A DNA stretch of 35,780 nt from an uncultured Lachnospiraceae bacterium (GCA_944380025.1 CALWGL010000003.1:1-35780), one strand, 5' to 3'. Counted from the stretch's first letter, positions 8,145 through 17,087 are shown. Numbers and translations are program-made. Notes: generated from the letters alone by a model not told the origin.

Positions 8145-11100
8145 TTAATGAATGAAGCGGGATACGATCTTTTTCACCGTCTCCCGTTTCCTGCTTCCGA
8201 TGGGCAGCTTTCTGTTCAGGAGCTCATAGGCCTTCAGAAATATTCCGTCCGCATAGATGCCCTCTGTTCCTTCCGGCTGCCGGTCCCCCGCGCCTGTCTG
8301 ATCACCGGCGTTTGACCGGATGACAGACTGTACGATCTCTTTCTCCGGAATCTTCTCATTCAGTCTGTGATAGACGAGCGCATTCTCCCATTCGTCAGTG
8401 AGTCTGATCTTTTCTCCGGCAAAGGAATCATCCTCAAAGGTGACGCAGCCAAGAACGGCTCTGTCCTTTCCGGATGAATAATGCATAAAATATTCAAACG
8501 GGAGCGAGGCGTCAAAATTCCGGAACAGGAGGGGAATGTCGGTATCTCCGAAACATGCTTCGAAATCTCTGACAAAATCCAGAGCGGCTGCCTGCATCGT
8601 ACTCAGGACGAATTCATTGAAATAATGCTCCGTATATTCCGGATCCGGCAGAGGACGCATTCCGTTTTCCGCGTCGTATCCCACGCAGGAAGGGCCGATC
8701 TCGGAAAAGATCAGTTCTCTGGCCGCCGCATAGGCCGACGGCGTATGGTCATAAAAGGTTCTGATCGTAAATCCCTTGTTCCGCGCCCTTTCCGCCGCTC
8801 TGCTCTCGTTGGTGTACAGATACAGACAGTCTACGGGATGACCTGTCAGGGAGCTCAGGATGTGTTCTTTGTTGGCCCGGTATCCAAGATCGAACAGAAT
8901 GTCATTCTCCCGGATCAGCCCCTGAAAATATTCCTTTGCCTTCTGATTATAGGCGGCAGCCTGTCCGGCATCGATGTAATCGGTGAACAGGTTCTTTCCC
9001 AGTTTCATGGTTTCCGTAAAACCGCCCGTTTTTCCAAAATAAATGAAGCCGTTTTCGCTGAGCGTTTCCAGACGGCGGCCGTATTTTTCACGGGCGGCTG
9101 CCGAAAAGGCATCGATCGGATTTTTTATGGGAATACGAAACGAGGAAAAGGAGCTGAGATAAGATTCCACATCCGCGATCGATCCGCTCTGCAGAGCGGC
9201 AGTCGCTTTCCTGGAGATATGCAGATAATGGGCTTTTGTCCCGAATCCTCTCTTCTCCTTCAGGATCTCAAAGGCCTTCATCGGCAGGAAGCCGTCGCGG
9301 GAAACAAAGTGGACCGTGTCCCTTTTTTCCGCTTCCGCAGTATGGATGATCCAGTTTGTCACGGCATACAGATGCATCCCAAGCAGGTAGTATCCCATAT
9401 AGAAGGGATCACAGTTAAAGTCCGTATCCGGATGGAACTGTACGGTATAGGGATTGTCAAAGATCCTGTCTGCCGCGACCGCAAGCATGCACCGGATCCC
9501 CAGATATTCCGCGGCGGACTCTCCCATATAGATCTTTCCGGACGGACCGAATATTCTGTGGTAGCTGTGTCCGGTATAGATCCCCGGATTTTCCCCTTTG
9601 AACATGCTGACCGGAGATGCCAGATGAAAGGATCTCATTCCGGCATTTTTGGCCATGACGACATCGCTGCTCCAGTCATCCCCGATGTGCATCATTCTCT
9701 GCGGAGGTATTTTTTCTGTCTGAAGCATGACTCTGTACAGATTCCCGGACCGCTTCGTCATCAGATAATCCGAGGAGACATAGATACGGTCCGCTTCATA
9801 TCCGCACTTTCGGAGCATTCGTTCGATCACCTCTCCCGGCAGATACATGTCGCTCACGCAGACGATCCTTTTGTTCCTTGCCCTGGCCAGTTCAAAGAGT
9901 TCTTTTCCGGTTTTTCTCGCCCGGATGAACCGGAGCTCCAGATCGATCTCTTCCTTCTTCAGAGCGTCTGTCTGTTCCCGCGTCAGTTCAAAGATCTCGC
10001 CGATCCTCTGATAGACGGCGGCAAGCGTGATTTCCTCCGCCCCCATGCTCAGCTCCTCCCGGAGTGCCTCTTCCGTCCGGATCCGGATCTTCTGAAAATC
10101 CACATAGGACAAAGTCTTTACCATGGAATGAAAGGTCCGGTCCATGAGCGCGAACAGATCCGACGGCTTCAGGAAAGGCCTGACCAGAAGGGTATCAAAA
10201 ACATCAAAGCTGACCGTTTCCGTCTGCTCCGAACAGATATTTTTTTTGATATCCTCATAAAAGGCAAAGGAGGCGATGGAAGACCTCACCGTGTAATGAT
10301 AATGATCCTTATCGTTTCTTTCACTGACATGCCCAAAAAGCTCCCGGACCAGCTTCCTGCCCCTTTTTCTGTCACACTCCGGCAGCGCGTCCGCATTTCC
10401 CGTCCAGAACTGAACATAGACTTCCAGAAAGTCTTCATAGTCTTTCCGATATCTTTCAAACAGCTCCTTTTTCTGCAGCAGATCTCTGAAGAAGCAAAAG
10501 ACAGCGGATACATCATTCAGGTTTTTGGAAAATTTGGAAATGTCCCTGTTGGCAACGGACTGCTCCGAGTGATGGAAATAGAAATAGAAGGCGTTATGAC
10601 AGTTCACCACCTTCCGGGCTGCCATCCAGAAAGCAGCGGAAAAAGCGATATCTTCCGTCATGATCAGATGTCCGTATTCTTCCGAAAACCGCTCCAGCTC
10701 CGGACGCGAAGCCTCCCACAGGTTTTTTCTGTAGATCTTGTTCCAGACGGTATGCCATCCGAACCAGAGCCCGTGCTGTCTCATAAAAGCTTCATACACC
10801 TGTTCTCCTGTCAGTTCAATATCCCGGAACCGGAAATTGTCAAAATTGTAGTATTCGATCCGCCCGTCTTCATATTCATCCGCGAAATCGCCGATCACGA
10901 TATCGGCTCCGCTGTCCGTGATCCTGTTCATCAGCAGGCGGTAATAGTCGATGGAAATGTGGTCGTCACTGTCCAGAAATGCAAAATATTCGCCGGACGC
11001 GTATTTCATGCCCGTGATCCTGGTCTGAAACAGCCCCCTGTTCCGGGTGTGCCTGATATACTTTATTCTGGAATCCTTCCGGCAGAACTCTTCGATGACA

Positions 11101-11321
11101 GCCCTCTCATTCTGCGGAGAACAGTCGTCCACGACGATGATCTCTATATTCTGCCAGGTCTGCTCCACCGCGCTTTCCAGGCATCTCCGAATATATTTTT
11201 CCACCTGATATACGGGAATGATGACGGAAAGGACCGGCTGGTCCGTTCTGTACGGATGATTCCCGTCATGGAGCAGATGTTCGGTCTTTGACGATAGATG
11301 ATCTGTTTTTTTTCGAGCCAT
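8145..11321 (-). CDS. Multidomain glycosyltransferase (GT2) - HAD phosphatase - RDG/SR/DxGW domain protein
   Basis: This 1058-residue protein has three parts. Residues 30-270 are a GT2 glycosyltransferase (LSVIIPVYQVEKYIRRCL, IIVVDDCSPQ, FLDSDD metal site). Residues 370-600 form a HAD domain with all four motifs: SFDVFDTLL, VSDMYLPGE, TKRSGNLY and HIGDDWSSD, as in COG5610-type proteins. From about residue 660 to the end is a domain shared with the proteins at 14204-16207 and 17864-19279: HFVSRDGFLP, YLHISRKATAAL, LFDLGYRANKEHIL and RELIFSEIGPSCVGY. The start at 11321 has GAGAGGGA upstream; the frame stays open 32 codons further but without a ribosome site. No signal peptide or clear membrane helix is seen, so it is probably cytoplasmic. 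It may add a sugar and process a phosphorylated intermediate of the polymer; the third domain is unassigned. Confidence 0.85.
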   Translation of the reverse strand: MARKKTDHLSSKTEHLLHDGNHPYRTDQPVLSVIIPVYQVEKYIRRCLESAVEQTWQNIEIIVVDDCSPQNERAVIEEFCRKDSRIKYIRHTRNRGLFQTRITGMKYASGEYFAFLDSDDHISIDYYRLLMNRITDSGADIVIGDFADEYEDGRIEYYNFDNFRFRDIELTGEQVYEAFMRQHGLWFGWHTVWNKIYRKNLWEASRPELERFSEEYGHLIMTEDIAFSAAFWMAARKVVNCHNAFYFYFHHSEQSVANRDISKFSKNLNDVSAVFCFFRDLLQKKELFERYRKDYEDFLEVYVQFWTGNADALPECDRKRGRKLVRELFGHVSERNDKDHYHYTVRSSIASFAFYEDIKKNICSEQTETVSFDVFDTLLVRPFLKPSDLFALMDRTFHSMVKTLSYVDFQKIRIRTEEALREELSMGAEEITLAAVYQRIGEIFELTREQTDALKKEEIDLELRFIRARKTGKELFELARARNKRIVCVSDMYLPGEVIERMLRKCGYEADRIYVSSDYLMTKRSGNLYRVMLQTEKIPPQRMMHIGDDWSSDVVMAKNAGMRSFHLASPVSMFKGENPGIYTGHSYHRIFGPSGKIYMGESAAEYLGIRCMLAVAADRIFDNPYTVQFHPDTDFNCDPFYMGYYLLGMHLYAVTNWIIHTAEAEKRDTVHFVSRDGFLPMKAFEILKEKRGFGTKAHYLHISRKATAALQSGSIADVESYLSSFSSFRIPIKNPIDAFSAAAREKYGRRLETLSENGFIYFGKTGGFTETMKLGKNLFTDYIDAGQAAAYNQKAKEYFQGLIRENDILFDLGYRANKEHILSSLTGHPVDCLYLYTNESRAAERARNKGFTIRTFYDHTPSAYAAARELIFSEIGPSCVGYDAENGMRPLPDPEYTEHYFNEFVLSTMQAAALDFVRDFEACFGDTDIPLLFRNFDASLPFEYFMHYSSGKDRAVLGCVTFEDDSFAGEKIRLTDEWENALVYHRLNEKIPEKEIVQSVIRSNAGDQTGAGDRQPEGTEGIYADGIFLKAYELLNRKLPIGSRKRETVKKIVSRFIH

Positions 11322-11368
11322 ATATTTTTCCCTCTCTGCGGATAATGATCCGGATCTGTCGGAAAGTA

Positions 11369-11397
11369 CCCTGTCTCCGGGATCTCCGGAGGCAGGG
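11369..11397. repeat. 12-bp inverted repeat between exported-protein gene and GT2-HAD gene
   Basis: CCCTGTCTCCGG (11369-11380) and CCGGAGGCAGGG (11386-11397) pair along 12 positions with one G-T, around a 5-base loop. It lies in the 143-base spacer. No T-run follows on either strand, so it is not a typical intrinsic terminator; it may be a leader structure. A second small hairpin (CCTGTC-TCT-GACAGG on the minus strand) lies nearer the upstream gene. Confidence 0.45.
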
Positions 11398-11464
11398 CAT
11401 CTTTCATGAAACCACACCTTGTGTATCAGCCTGTCAGAGACAGGTTTCCGATTTCCGGAACCGG

Positions 11465-12157
11465 TCAGGTCCCGGGAGAAGAAGCTGCTGCTGCGGGAAT
11501 GGATGCTGAGGGAGTTCCCTGAGCGACAACGAAGGTCACATTCACGGCTCCGCTGAAGGCGGGAAGCGCGATCGCAACAGCGTTGTTGATGATAACGACC
11601 GGCAGTGCCGCCCAGGTTCCGTCCGCTCTCTGATACAGAGCCTGAATGGTCTCGCCTTCCTTCAGCTCCCTTCCGCCGAGGATATCGCCGAGGGCAAAAG
11701 CCGCGGAAATGGAGCCGTTCTGGGATACCGCTTCACCGGAAGCGGTGGCAAGGCCGATGGTCATGTTGTTTACGATGTTCAGGTTCCCTGCGGCGTCCGT
11801 CAGGGACAGGGCGCCGTGGCCGGTGAAGTTCAGAACTCTCCCGCCGCGGGAGGTGATGGCCGCTGCCAGGGATGCCGCCGCATTCTGTGCCTGCTCAGAG
11901 GTGGTCGGAGCTGTCACTACGGCAACGGCTGCCGGATCAACAGTCTGTCCGCCCGCAGTGACAAATGCGGTTCCGGGCAGGATGGCGGTCTGTCTGCCGG
12001 GAAGGCTTGCTGCCTGCAGGTTTTCGCCGATGGAGGAGCTCACCACCACCTGCTGAACGGTTTCTGTGATAATGGACGGGCTGGGAGCCGCCATTGCAGT
12101 CGTCCCCATGGCAAGGGTCATAACCGCGGAAAGTACGATCGTCAGTTTCTTTTTCAT
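11465..12157 (-). CDS. Exported Ala-rich protein of unknown function
   Basis: I do not recognise this 230-residue protein. It begins with a clear Sec signal peptide (MKKKLTIVLSAVMTLAMG, with a likely cut after TTAMA). The mature part is rich in Ala, Val and Thr, poor in charge and has no cysteines. It ends with a low-complexity Ala/Ser/Pro tail (IPAAAASSPGT) and has no LPxTG or hydrophobic anchor. AGAAAGGGG precedes the ATG. It lies 121 bases behind the LCP gene, a gap with a GCCTGC/GCAGGC inverted repeat (12252-12273) and a small GCGG-GAAA-CCGC hairpin. Its position beside the LCP and sortase-like genes suggests a cell-surface role, perhaps as a partner or substrate; that is inference. Confidence 0.75.
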   Translation of the reverse strand: MKKKLTIVLSAVMTLAMGTTAMAAPSPSIITETVQQVVVSSSIGENLQAASLPGRQTAILPGTAFVTAGGQTVDPAAVAVVTAPTTSEQAQNAAASLAAAITSRGGRVLNFTGHGALSLTDAAGNLNIVNNMTIGLATASGEAVSQNGSISAAFALGDILGGRELKEGETIQALYQRADGTWAALPVVIINNAVAIALPAFSGAVNVTFVVAQGTPSASIPAAAASSPGT

Positions 12158-12278
12158 ATGGTTCCCCTTTCTGAAAATAAAATGAGTCTGTGTGGCTTCT
12201 ATATATCAACAGGCGGTTTCCCGCACCGTTAATACCATTGTCAGATACGGCGCCTGCGGCCATGGCGGCAGGCAGCCG

Positions 12279-13379
12279 TTACGGTATGTTTCCCTCCGGG
12301 ATCTCCTCATAGAAGACCTGAAGGATCAGTTCGTAAAGAGCGGTTTCATCCGGATAAAATTCCTCAAAGAGTTCTCCCTCCTTCACCTCTCCCTGCAGGG
12401 AATAAAGATTTTCTTCGCTGAAATCGCAGGAGACTGCCGTTTCTGCGAGACGCGCCGCTTCCCGGAGAGTAATGTCCGTTACCATGTACGGAGCGGCTGT
12501 CCGATACAGGGTGAAGGGAAGGATGACGTCTTTTTTAACGGCGTTCACCGCCTGCGGGATAAACGCCCGCAGATAGTCCTTCTGCCGTTCCAGGCGGGCT
12601 GCAGCGCTCTGCGCCTGTCCGGTATCTCTGTATCGGATAAAGGTATAGGCGTCCTTTCCCATCAGACGGACCCGTTCTCCGGCTTTCCAGCCGGGCCTGT
12701 AGCGTCTGTCGTCAATCTCGACATCCGCCCCGCAGGCGTCTTCCGGGATGATCACTTCCACACCGCCCACCGCGTCGTTTAACAGCGCGACCGCTTCCAT
12801 GTTCAGGGCGAAGTAGCCGTGGATGGGAAGACCGTAGAACAGGCGGCTCACCGCGTCCGCCGTGTTTTCACAGCTTTTTTTCAGCCCGTCGCCGTAAGCG
12901 TGGGCGAGGGCGATCTGGCCGGTCCGGGTCCCGGCATAGAGACCGTTTCTGTCAAACACGGCGATTTCCGTCATGGTGTCACGGCTGATGCCGATGATGC
13001 TGACTGTTTTTCCCTCCGGGTCCAGAGCTATAAGGAACAGCGCGTCCGCCTGTCCTCCATTGTAAAGATCCTCAGAGGCTTCCGCTTCGCCGGTTTTGTC
13101 GATGCCCATGAAAAGAAGAGTCACGATATCGCTCTTATAAGCATAGGTCTTTCCTTTGTAACGGAGTTCTCCGGCCTGAAGGATTTCTCCCTCTTCCGGA
13201 TGAGCCGCAAAAAGCTGATGCATGCCTTCCGGCGCCGCCTCCTGTCCGGCGGCCGGCCCGGCTTTTCCCCATCGGTCCGGGAGCAGCCATGCCGCGGCGG
13301 CGAAGATGCCTGTCAGAAAAAGGAGACAGGCCAGTATGACGATTGCAGGGAGTCTTCTTTTCCGGCCGTTCCTTCTCAT
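12279..13379 (-). CDS. LytR-CpsA-Psr (LCP) family glycopolymer ligase-like protein
   Basis: This 366-residue protein has a basic N-terminus and one membrane helix (IVILACLLFLTGIFAAAAW), then an extracellular LCP domain. Diagnostic segments are LLFMGIDK, QADALFLIALDP, ISRDTM near residue 131, VGGVEVIIP and YTFIRYRDTG with ARLERQK. LCP proteins transfer glycopolymers from undecaprenyl carriers to peptidoglycan or proteins. Its ATG overlaps the stop of the sortase-like gene by 4 bases (ATGA), implying translational coupling, and AAGGGA lies upstream. In this locus it is the natural candidate for attaching the exported polysaccharide to the wall. Confidence 0.9.
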   Translation of the reverse strand: MRRNGRKRRLPAIVILACLLFLTGIFAAAAWLLPDRWGKAGPAAGQEAAPEGMHQLFAAHPEEGEILQAGELRYKGKTYAYKSDIVTLLFMGIDKTGEAEASEDLYNGGQADALFLIALDPEGKTVSIIGISRDTMTEIAVFDRNGLYAGTRTGQIALAHAYGDGLKKSCENTADAVSRLFYGLPIHGYFALNMEAVALLNDAVGGVEVIIPEDACGADVEIDDRRYRPGWKAGERVRLMGKDAYTFIRYRDTGQAQSAAARLERQKDYLRAFIPQAVNAVKKDVILPFTLYRTAAPYMVTDITLREAARLAETAVSCDFSEENLYSLQGEVKEGELFEEFYPDETALYELILQVFYEEIPEGNIP

Positions 13380-14152
13380 GTTCCCTTTTCCTTTCCGTTC
13401 TGAGATTTCCCGGATACAAGCACAGCCTGTACCAGATACCTTCTGTCATCCTGTCCGCTTACGCCTGTGGAAAGCGTGACGATCCTGTCGTCCGCGGTCA
13501 CTTCCGCAGAATCATCCACGCAGGCGTCCATGGCCCTCTGGGAAAATATCGTTTCCAGATAGGCGGAAAAAATGTCCTTATCCCAGAAGTCATATATTTT
13601 GATCAGATGTCTGTCGTCGTAATTGTAGGCGGCAAAAATGCGGTAACTCATCACCCGGTCTTCCAGATAAATGTCAAGGGCACGGTGAGAATCAAAAAAA
13701 TCCCTGTCCTGAAAGCGGTGCAGTCCGGCGAATCTGCCGGCCGTGTTCCTTCCGTAGATCACCGTATTCGGGTCGGAGAAATCCTTCCGGCTGAAATACT
13801 CCGTATAGATACAGCCTCCGTCGTCCGCTTCCTTCGCTTCGTTGTGAGTCAGATAAAAAGCTTCGTCTTCTGCCGACTGCAGAAGGGGAAAGCTGATCCC
13901 GGTTCCCGGAAGGTCCAGCCAGGCATAGATATCGGGATTGATCTGCCTGAGCCGGTCCAGATCCAGATATCCTTCCTCTGTCAGATAGGCCGGGAGGCCG
14001 ATCCCTGCGCCATCCGAAGACGCTGCGGCGCCGCTTTCTTCCCGCATGCCGCCGCAGGCGGCAAGGAACAAAGCAGCCAGAGCCGCGGCCGGGAGAAAGA
14101 AACGTCTTCTGCCTGAGGGGAACCGGTTCCTGAATTTCCTTTTTCTATTCAT
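13376..14152 (-). CDS. Sortase B-like lipoprotein lacking catalytic Cys and His
   Basis: This 258-residue protein follows the class B sortase fold pattern: NPDIYAWLDLPGTGISFPLL, YLTHNEAKEADDGGCIYTEY, NTVIYGRNTAGRFAGLHRF and VTLSTGVSGQDDRRYLVQA. In active sortase B the second-to-last motif reads YGHN and the last LSTC. Here the His is Arg135 (codon AGG) and the Cys is Gly230 (codon GGC), while the Arg of the RRY segment (about residue 238) remains. The frame is intact, so this is a coherent gene, not a wreck. The N-terminus ends in a lipobox, LFLAAC with Cys33, so it is probably a lipoprotein rather than a helix-anchored sortase. It overlaps the LCP gene by 4 bases. Transpeptidation appears impossible; binding or scaffolding of surface polymers is inferred. 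Confidence 0.85.
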   Translation of the reverse strand: MNRKRKFRNRFPSGRRRFFLPAAALAALFLAACGGMREESGAAASSDGAGIGLPAYLTEEGYLDLDRLRQINPDIYAWLDLPGTGISFPLLQSAEDEAFYLTHNEAKEADDGGCIYTEYFSRKDFSDPNTVIYGRNTAGRFAGLHRFQDRDFFDSHRALDIYLEDRVMSYRIFAAYNYDDRHLIKIYDFWDKDIFSAYLETIFSQRAMDACVDDSAEVTADDRIVTLSTGVSGQDDRRYLVQAVLVSGKSQNGKEKGT

Positions 14153-14203
14153 ATAACTGATCTTCCTTTCCGATCATTATTCTGTTCCGGCATGCGAAGC
14201 CCT

Positions 14204-16207
14204 TCAGGTCAGGACGCACCGGATATCTTCTTCACGCAGTTTCTTCCGCTCCGCTTCCATCCACAGATAAGCGGGCGCCGCCGCATCTCTTCCGCTGATA
14301 CAGGGAAGGAAGGCCTCCATACCGCTTTTTTGATACAGCCTGCAGAAATCCAGGATCCCCTCCTGGATCCGGCCGGCCTCTGCGGCGCGTCTGTCCGTGT
14401 CCGGCCGGAGCGAGCGTTCCTCCCAGTCCGGTCCTGCAAAGCCCCGGAACCCCGGAAGGGGAGAAGAAAAAAGCTTTTCCATCGCCACGTTGTCGCCTCT
14501 TGCCGGATCGTGTTTCGCCCAGAGATCCCGGTTGTGCGCCTGAGAGAAAACATAACTGACCAGTTTCCCGGAGGCAAGCTGAGCCTCGCTCATATCCGGC
14601 TCCGCGCTGCAAAGGGTATTGGTGCCGGCAAGGATCCCTGTGACCTGGCAGTCCAGGTTCCAGATCCGCTGAAACAGCGTATCCAGCGCCATCGCTCCGC
14701 TCCCTGCCCAGCCGATGTCTATGACGGCGGCTTTTTTCGCGCCGGAAAGCATCTTTTCGTAGTAGCGTTTTCCCGTTTCCAGCTGACTGTCATAATGAAC
14801 TGCGGTCTCCTCCCAGCGTCCGTTCAGATAATCCATTACCGCATGGACATTCCTGTCCGTCAGAATGTCGTTTTCCTTCAGCCCTCTTCCGCTTCTTTCC
14901 GTCAGGCCGCCCAGCATATCGGAAAGCTCCATGGCTTCCAGGATCTGCTTCAGGGTGAAGCCCTGGTTGACCTTGTGAAACAGAAATCTTCGGAAATAAT
15001 CGTATTTGTAACAGCGGGCGGCCATTTTTGCCGCTGCCAGCCGGGACCAGAGGACATAACGGATCTTTCCCTCCTCTTCCGGGTAGAGCAGACGGTATAC
15101 CCGGAAAAGGATATGGCCGTCTCTGGACAGGAAGAGGATCCTTTCGATCCCGTGCGACTGTGTATACCGTCGGATGAACTGACAGTAGCCCAGCGCCAGG
15201 ATGCCGCCGTAGAGGAAGCCGCATTCGTAGTCCCGGTCTCTGACCTGCAGGCCGTTGTGCAGATGAGCGTTGACCAGTCCGCGGTAAACGCTTCCGGTGA
15301 CGCAGGACATTTCCATGGCGCGGAAAGGCTCTCCTGCCCTGTTGACATTCTGATATAGCATGCTGTCCCATCCGGCCTTCCGGGCATTTTCCACGTCTGC
15401 CGCACGGCAGTCTCCGATATGGATATAGCTTCCCGGTCCGAGCGCCTTTTCGATCTTTCCGTACAGGCCGCCGCCGCTTTTGGAACAGCCGCATTCGCAG
15501 GATACGTAACAGGCTTCTATCCCGGAGAAGCCGCATTTTTCCAGCATTTCGCTGACGGTTTCCTTCGGAAGGTACATATCCGACAGGACGATGATCCGTT
15601 TGCCTTTTCTTTGGAGGATGCGGAATACATCCAGCAGATAAGGATTGGCAAAGCACAGCTCCTTCTCCGTCTCCTGTTCCAGCCGCATCCCTTCTTCTGC
15701 GGGTATGCCGGCCTCCTGTTCCAGCCTTCTGTAAATGTCCGACAGGGTGATCTCCCCGCAGCCCCTTAGCCGTCTGTTTTCCTCTCTTTCCCGCTCCTCA
15801 GCCTTCCTGCGGATCCGCCTGAAATCCGGATAGTTCAGCTTCTGTCCCACGATATAGAACAGATCCTCCGGACTGGCAAAGGGACGGAAAAGCAGGGTAT
15901 CAAAAACGTCGAAGGAGATCACGTCATACTCCGCCAGTCTGCGCGCAAGGCTTTCCGGAACTTCTCTTACAGAGGCGGCGGATTCCGGCGTTTTTCCGGA
16001 AAGCCTCCGGGCCGTCCGGCTGTCCTGCCCTGTCTGTCTGCCGCCGGCCTTTCGAAGAAGCCGGTCCGCATGAAGACCCGCCAGGCAGACCCAGGCGAAA
16101 GGACGCTGCCAGGACGCCGTCTGTGCGCTGCGTATCCTCTGATATTTTTCCCTGATCTCCGGCGCCCGGCCGACCAGTATGCTGTAGGCGCGCATTCTGA
16201 GCGTCAT
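14204..16207 (-). CDS. HAD phosphatase - RDG/SR/DxGW domain protein
   Basis: This 667-residue protein has a basic N-terminal segment, then a HAD domain at about 95-300: SFDVFDTLLFRPFASPEDLF, VLSDMYLPKE, CSKSGGGLY and YIHIGDCRAADVENA, so Asp nucleophile, Ser, Lys and acidic motifs are all present. The C-terminal half shares four motifs with two other proteins of this locus: ILFLSRDGHIL near 361, YVLWSRLAAAKM near 387, VIDIGWAGSGAMAL near 498 and EKLFSSPLPGFRGF near 578. It equals the large protein at 8145-11321 without its GT2 domain. Its ATG overlaps the stop of the ABC ATPase gene by 4 bases with GGGAGGGA upstream, so it is coupled to the exporter. The substrate is unknown; a phosphorylated sugar or polymer end is a reasonable guess. 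Confidence 0.82.
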   Translation of the reverse strand: MTLRMRAYSILVGRAPEIREKYQRIRSAQTASWQRPFAWVCLAGLHADRLLRKAGGRQTGQDSRTARRLSGKTPESAASVREVPESLARRLAEYDVISFDVFDTLLFRPFASPEDLFYIVGQKLNYPDFRRIRRKAEEREREENRRLRGCGEITLSDIYRRLEQEAGIPAEEGMRLEQETEKELCFANPYLLDVFRILQRKGKRIIVLSDMYLPKETVSEMLEKCGFSGIEACYVSCECGCSKSGGGLYGKIEKALGPGSYIHIGDCRAADVENARKAGWDSMLYQNVNRAGEPFRAMEMSCVTGSVYRGLVNAHLHNGLQVRDRDYECGFLYGGILALGYCQFIRRYTQSHGIERILFLSRDGHILFRVYRLLYPEEEGKIRYVLWSRLAAAKMAARCYKYDYFRRFLFHKVNQGFTLKQILEAMELSDMLGGLTERSGRGLKENDILTDRNVHAVMDYLNGRWEETAVHYDSQLETGKRYYEKMLSGAKKAAVIDIGWAGSGAMALDTLFQRIWNLDCQVTGILAGTNTLCSAEPDMSEAQLASGKLVSYVFSQAHNRDLWAKHDPARGDNVAMEKLFSSPLPGFRGFAGPDWEERSLRPDTDRRAAEAGRIQEGILDFCRLYQKSGMEAFLPCISGRDAAAPAYLWMEAERKKLREEDIRCVLT

Positions 16208-17034
16208 GCCGTCCCTCCCGCACGATCTGCGAAGGAGCTTTTCCGGTAAGCCTCGCAGACCTTTGCCGGTTCTCCGATCTCCTTCAATATGCCTTTTTCG
16301 ATCCAGACGGCCCTGGTGCAGTTTCGGACGATGGCGTCCGCGGAATGGGATACCATCAGAACGGTAGAACCGCTTCGGATCATTTCCCGGATCCTTTCCT
16401 CGCTCTTCTTCCGGAAGAAGATATCTCCCACGCTGAGCACCTCGTCCAGGATTAGGATCTCCGAGGCCTTTCCCGCGGTCGCGATGGAGAAGCCGAGACG
16501 GGAGACCATGCCGGAGGAAAAATTTTTGATTTTTTCTTCCATAAAACCGTCCAGTTCCGCGAACGCTGTGATCCGGTCAAAATTTGCGTCGATAAATTCC
16601 CTGCTGTAGCCGATGATGGCCCCGTTCAGGTAGACGTTCTCCCGGGCGGTCAGTTCCGGATCAAAGCCGGTTCCCAGCGTGAGGAGCTGCACCTTTTTCC
16701 TGTCCGCTTCGATCCTCCCCTCCGACGGCTTCAGCACACCGGCGATCAGCTTTAAAAGGGTGCTCTTCCCGGAACCGTTGGTTCCGATGATGCCGAACAC
16801 CTCTCCTTTTCGGATCTCAAGAGAGATATGCCGAAGGGCCTCCAGCTCATGACAGCGGTTCTTTCGTTTCAGGGTGACCAGAAGATATTCCTTCAGGCTG
16901 CCCGCGTTCACATCGCTGATGCGAAAACGCATGCTCACGTTTTCCAGGCGGATGGCCGGCGGTTCCTGCTGCCGGCCTCTCTGGTCTGTGTCAGGATTAT
17001 GTCCCGGCCGTTCTCTTTCCATTGCTTTTGTCAA
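16204..17034 (-). CDS. Polysaccharide ABC transporter ATP-binding subunit (Wzt/TagH/KpsT type)
   Basis: This 276-residue ATPase energises export of a lipid-linked glycan with the permease encoded just upstream. It shows Walker A GTNGSGKST, the variant signature FSSGMVSRL usual in this subfamily, Walker B ILILDEVLSVGD and the H-loop MVSHS. I choose the TTG at 17034 because AGAAGGAG lies 7 bases ahead; an ATG four codons later (17022) is the alternative, and the frame remains open far upstream without a ribosome site. It lacks the extra C-terminal carbohydrate-binding domain of long Wzt proteins, so export probably does not depend on a recognised terminal cap. The 4-base overlap with the downstream HAD gene suggests coupling. 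Confidence 0.92.
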   Translation of the reverse strand: MTKAMERERPGHNPDTDQRGRQQEPPAIRLENVSMRFRISDVNAGSLKEYLLVTLKRKNRCHELEALRHISLEIRKGEVFGIIGTNGSGKSTLLKLIAGVLKPSEGRIEADRKKVQLLTLGTGFDPELTARENVYLNGAIIGYSREFIDANFDRITAFAELDGFMEEKIKNFSSGMVSRLGFSIATAGKASEILILDEVLSVGDIFFRKKSEERIREMIRSGSTVLMVSHSADAIVRNCTRAVWIEKGILKEIGEPAKVCEAYRKSSFADRAGGTA

Positions 17035-17087
17035 AATATCACTCCTTCTGCGAATGATGCTCCATATCTTTGTCTCTCCGGGGGCTG

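Noticed and set aside
8481-11291. 936-residue open frame on the plus strand
   Set aside because: It is antisense to the GT2-HAD-RDG gene, has no domain motifs or ribosome site, and exists because the GC-rich coding strand lacks stops in this frame.
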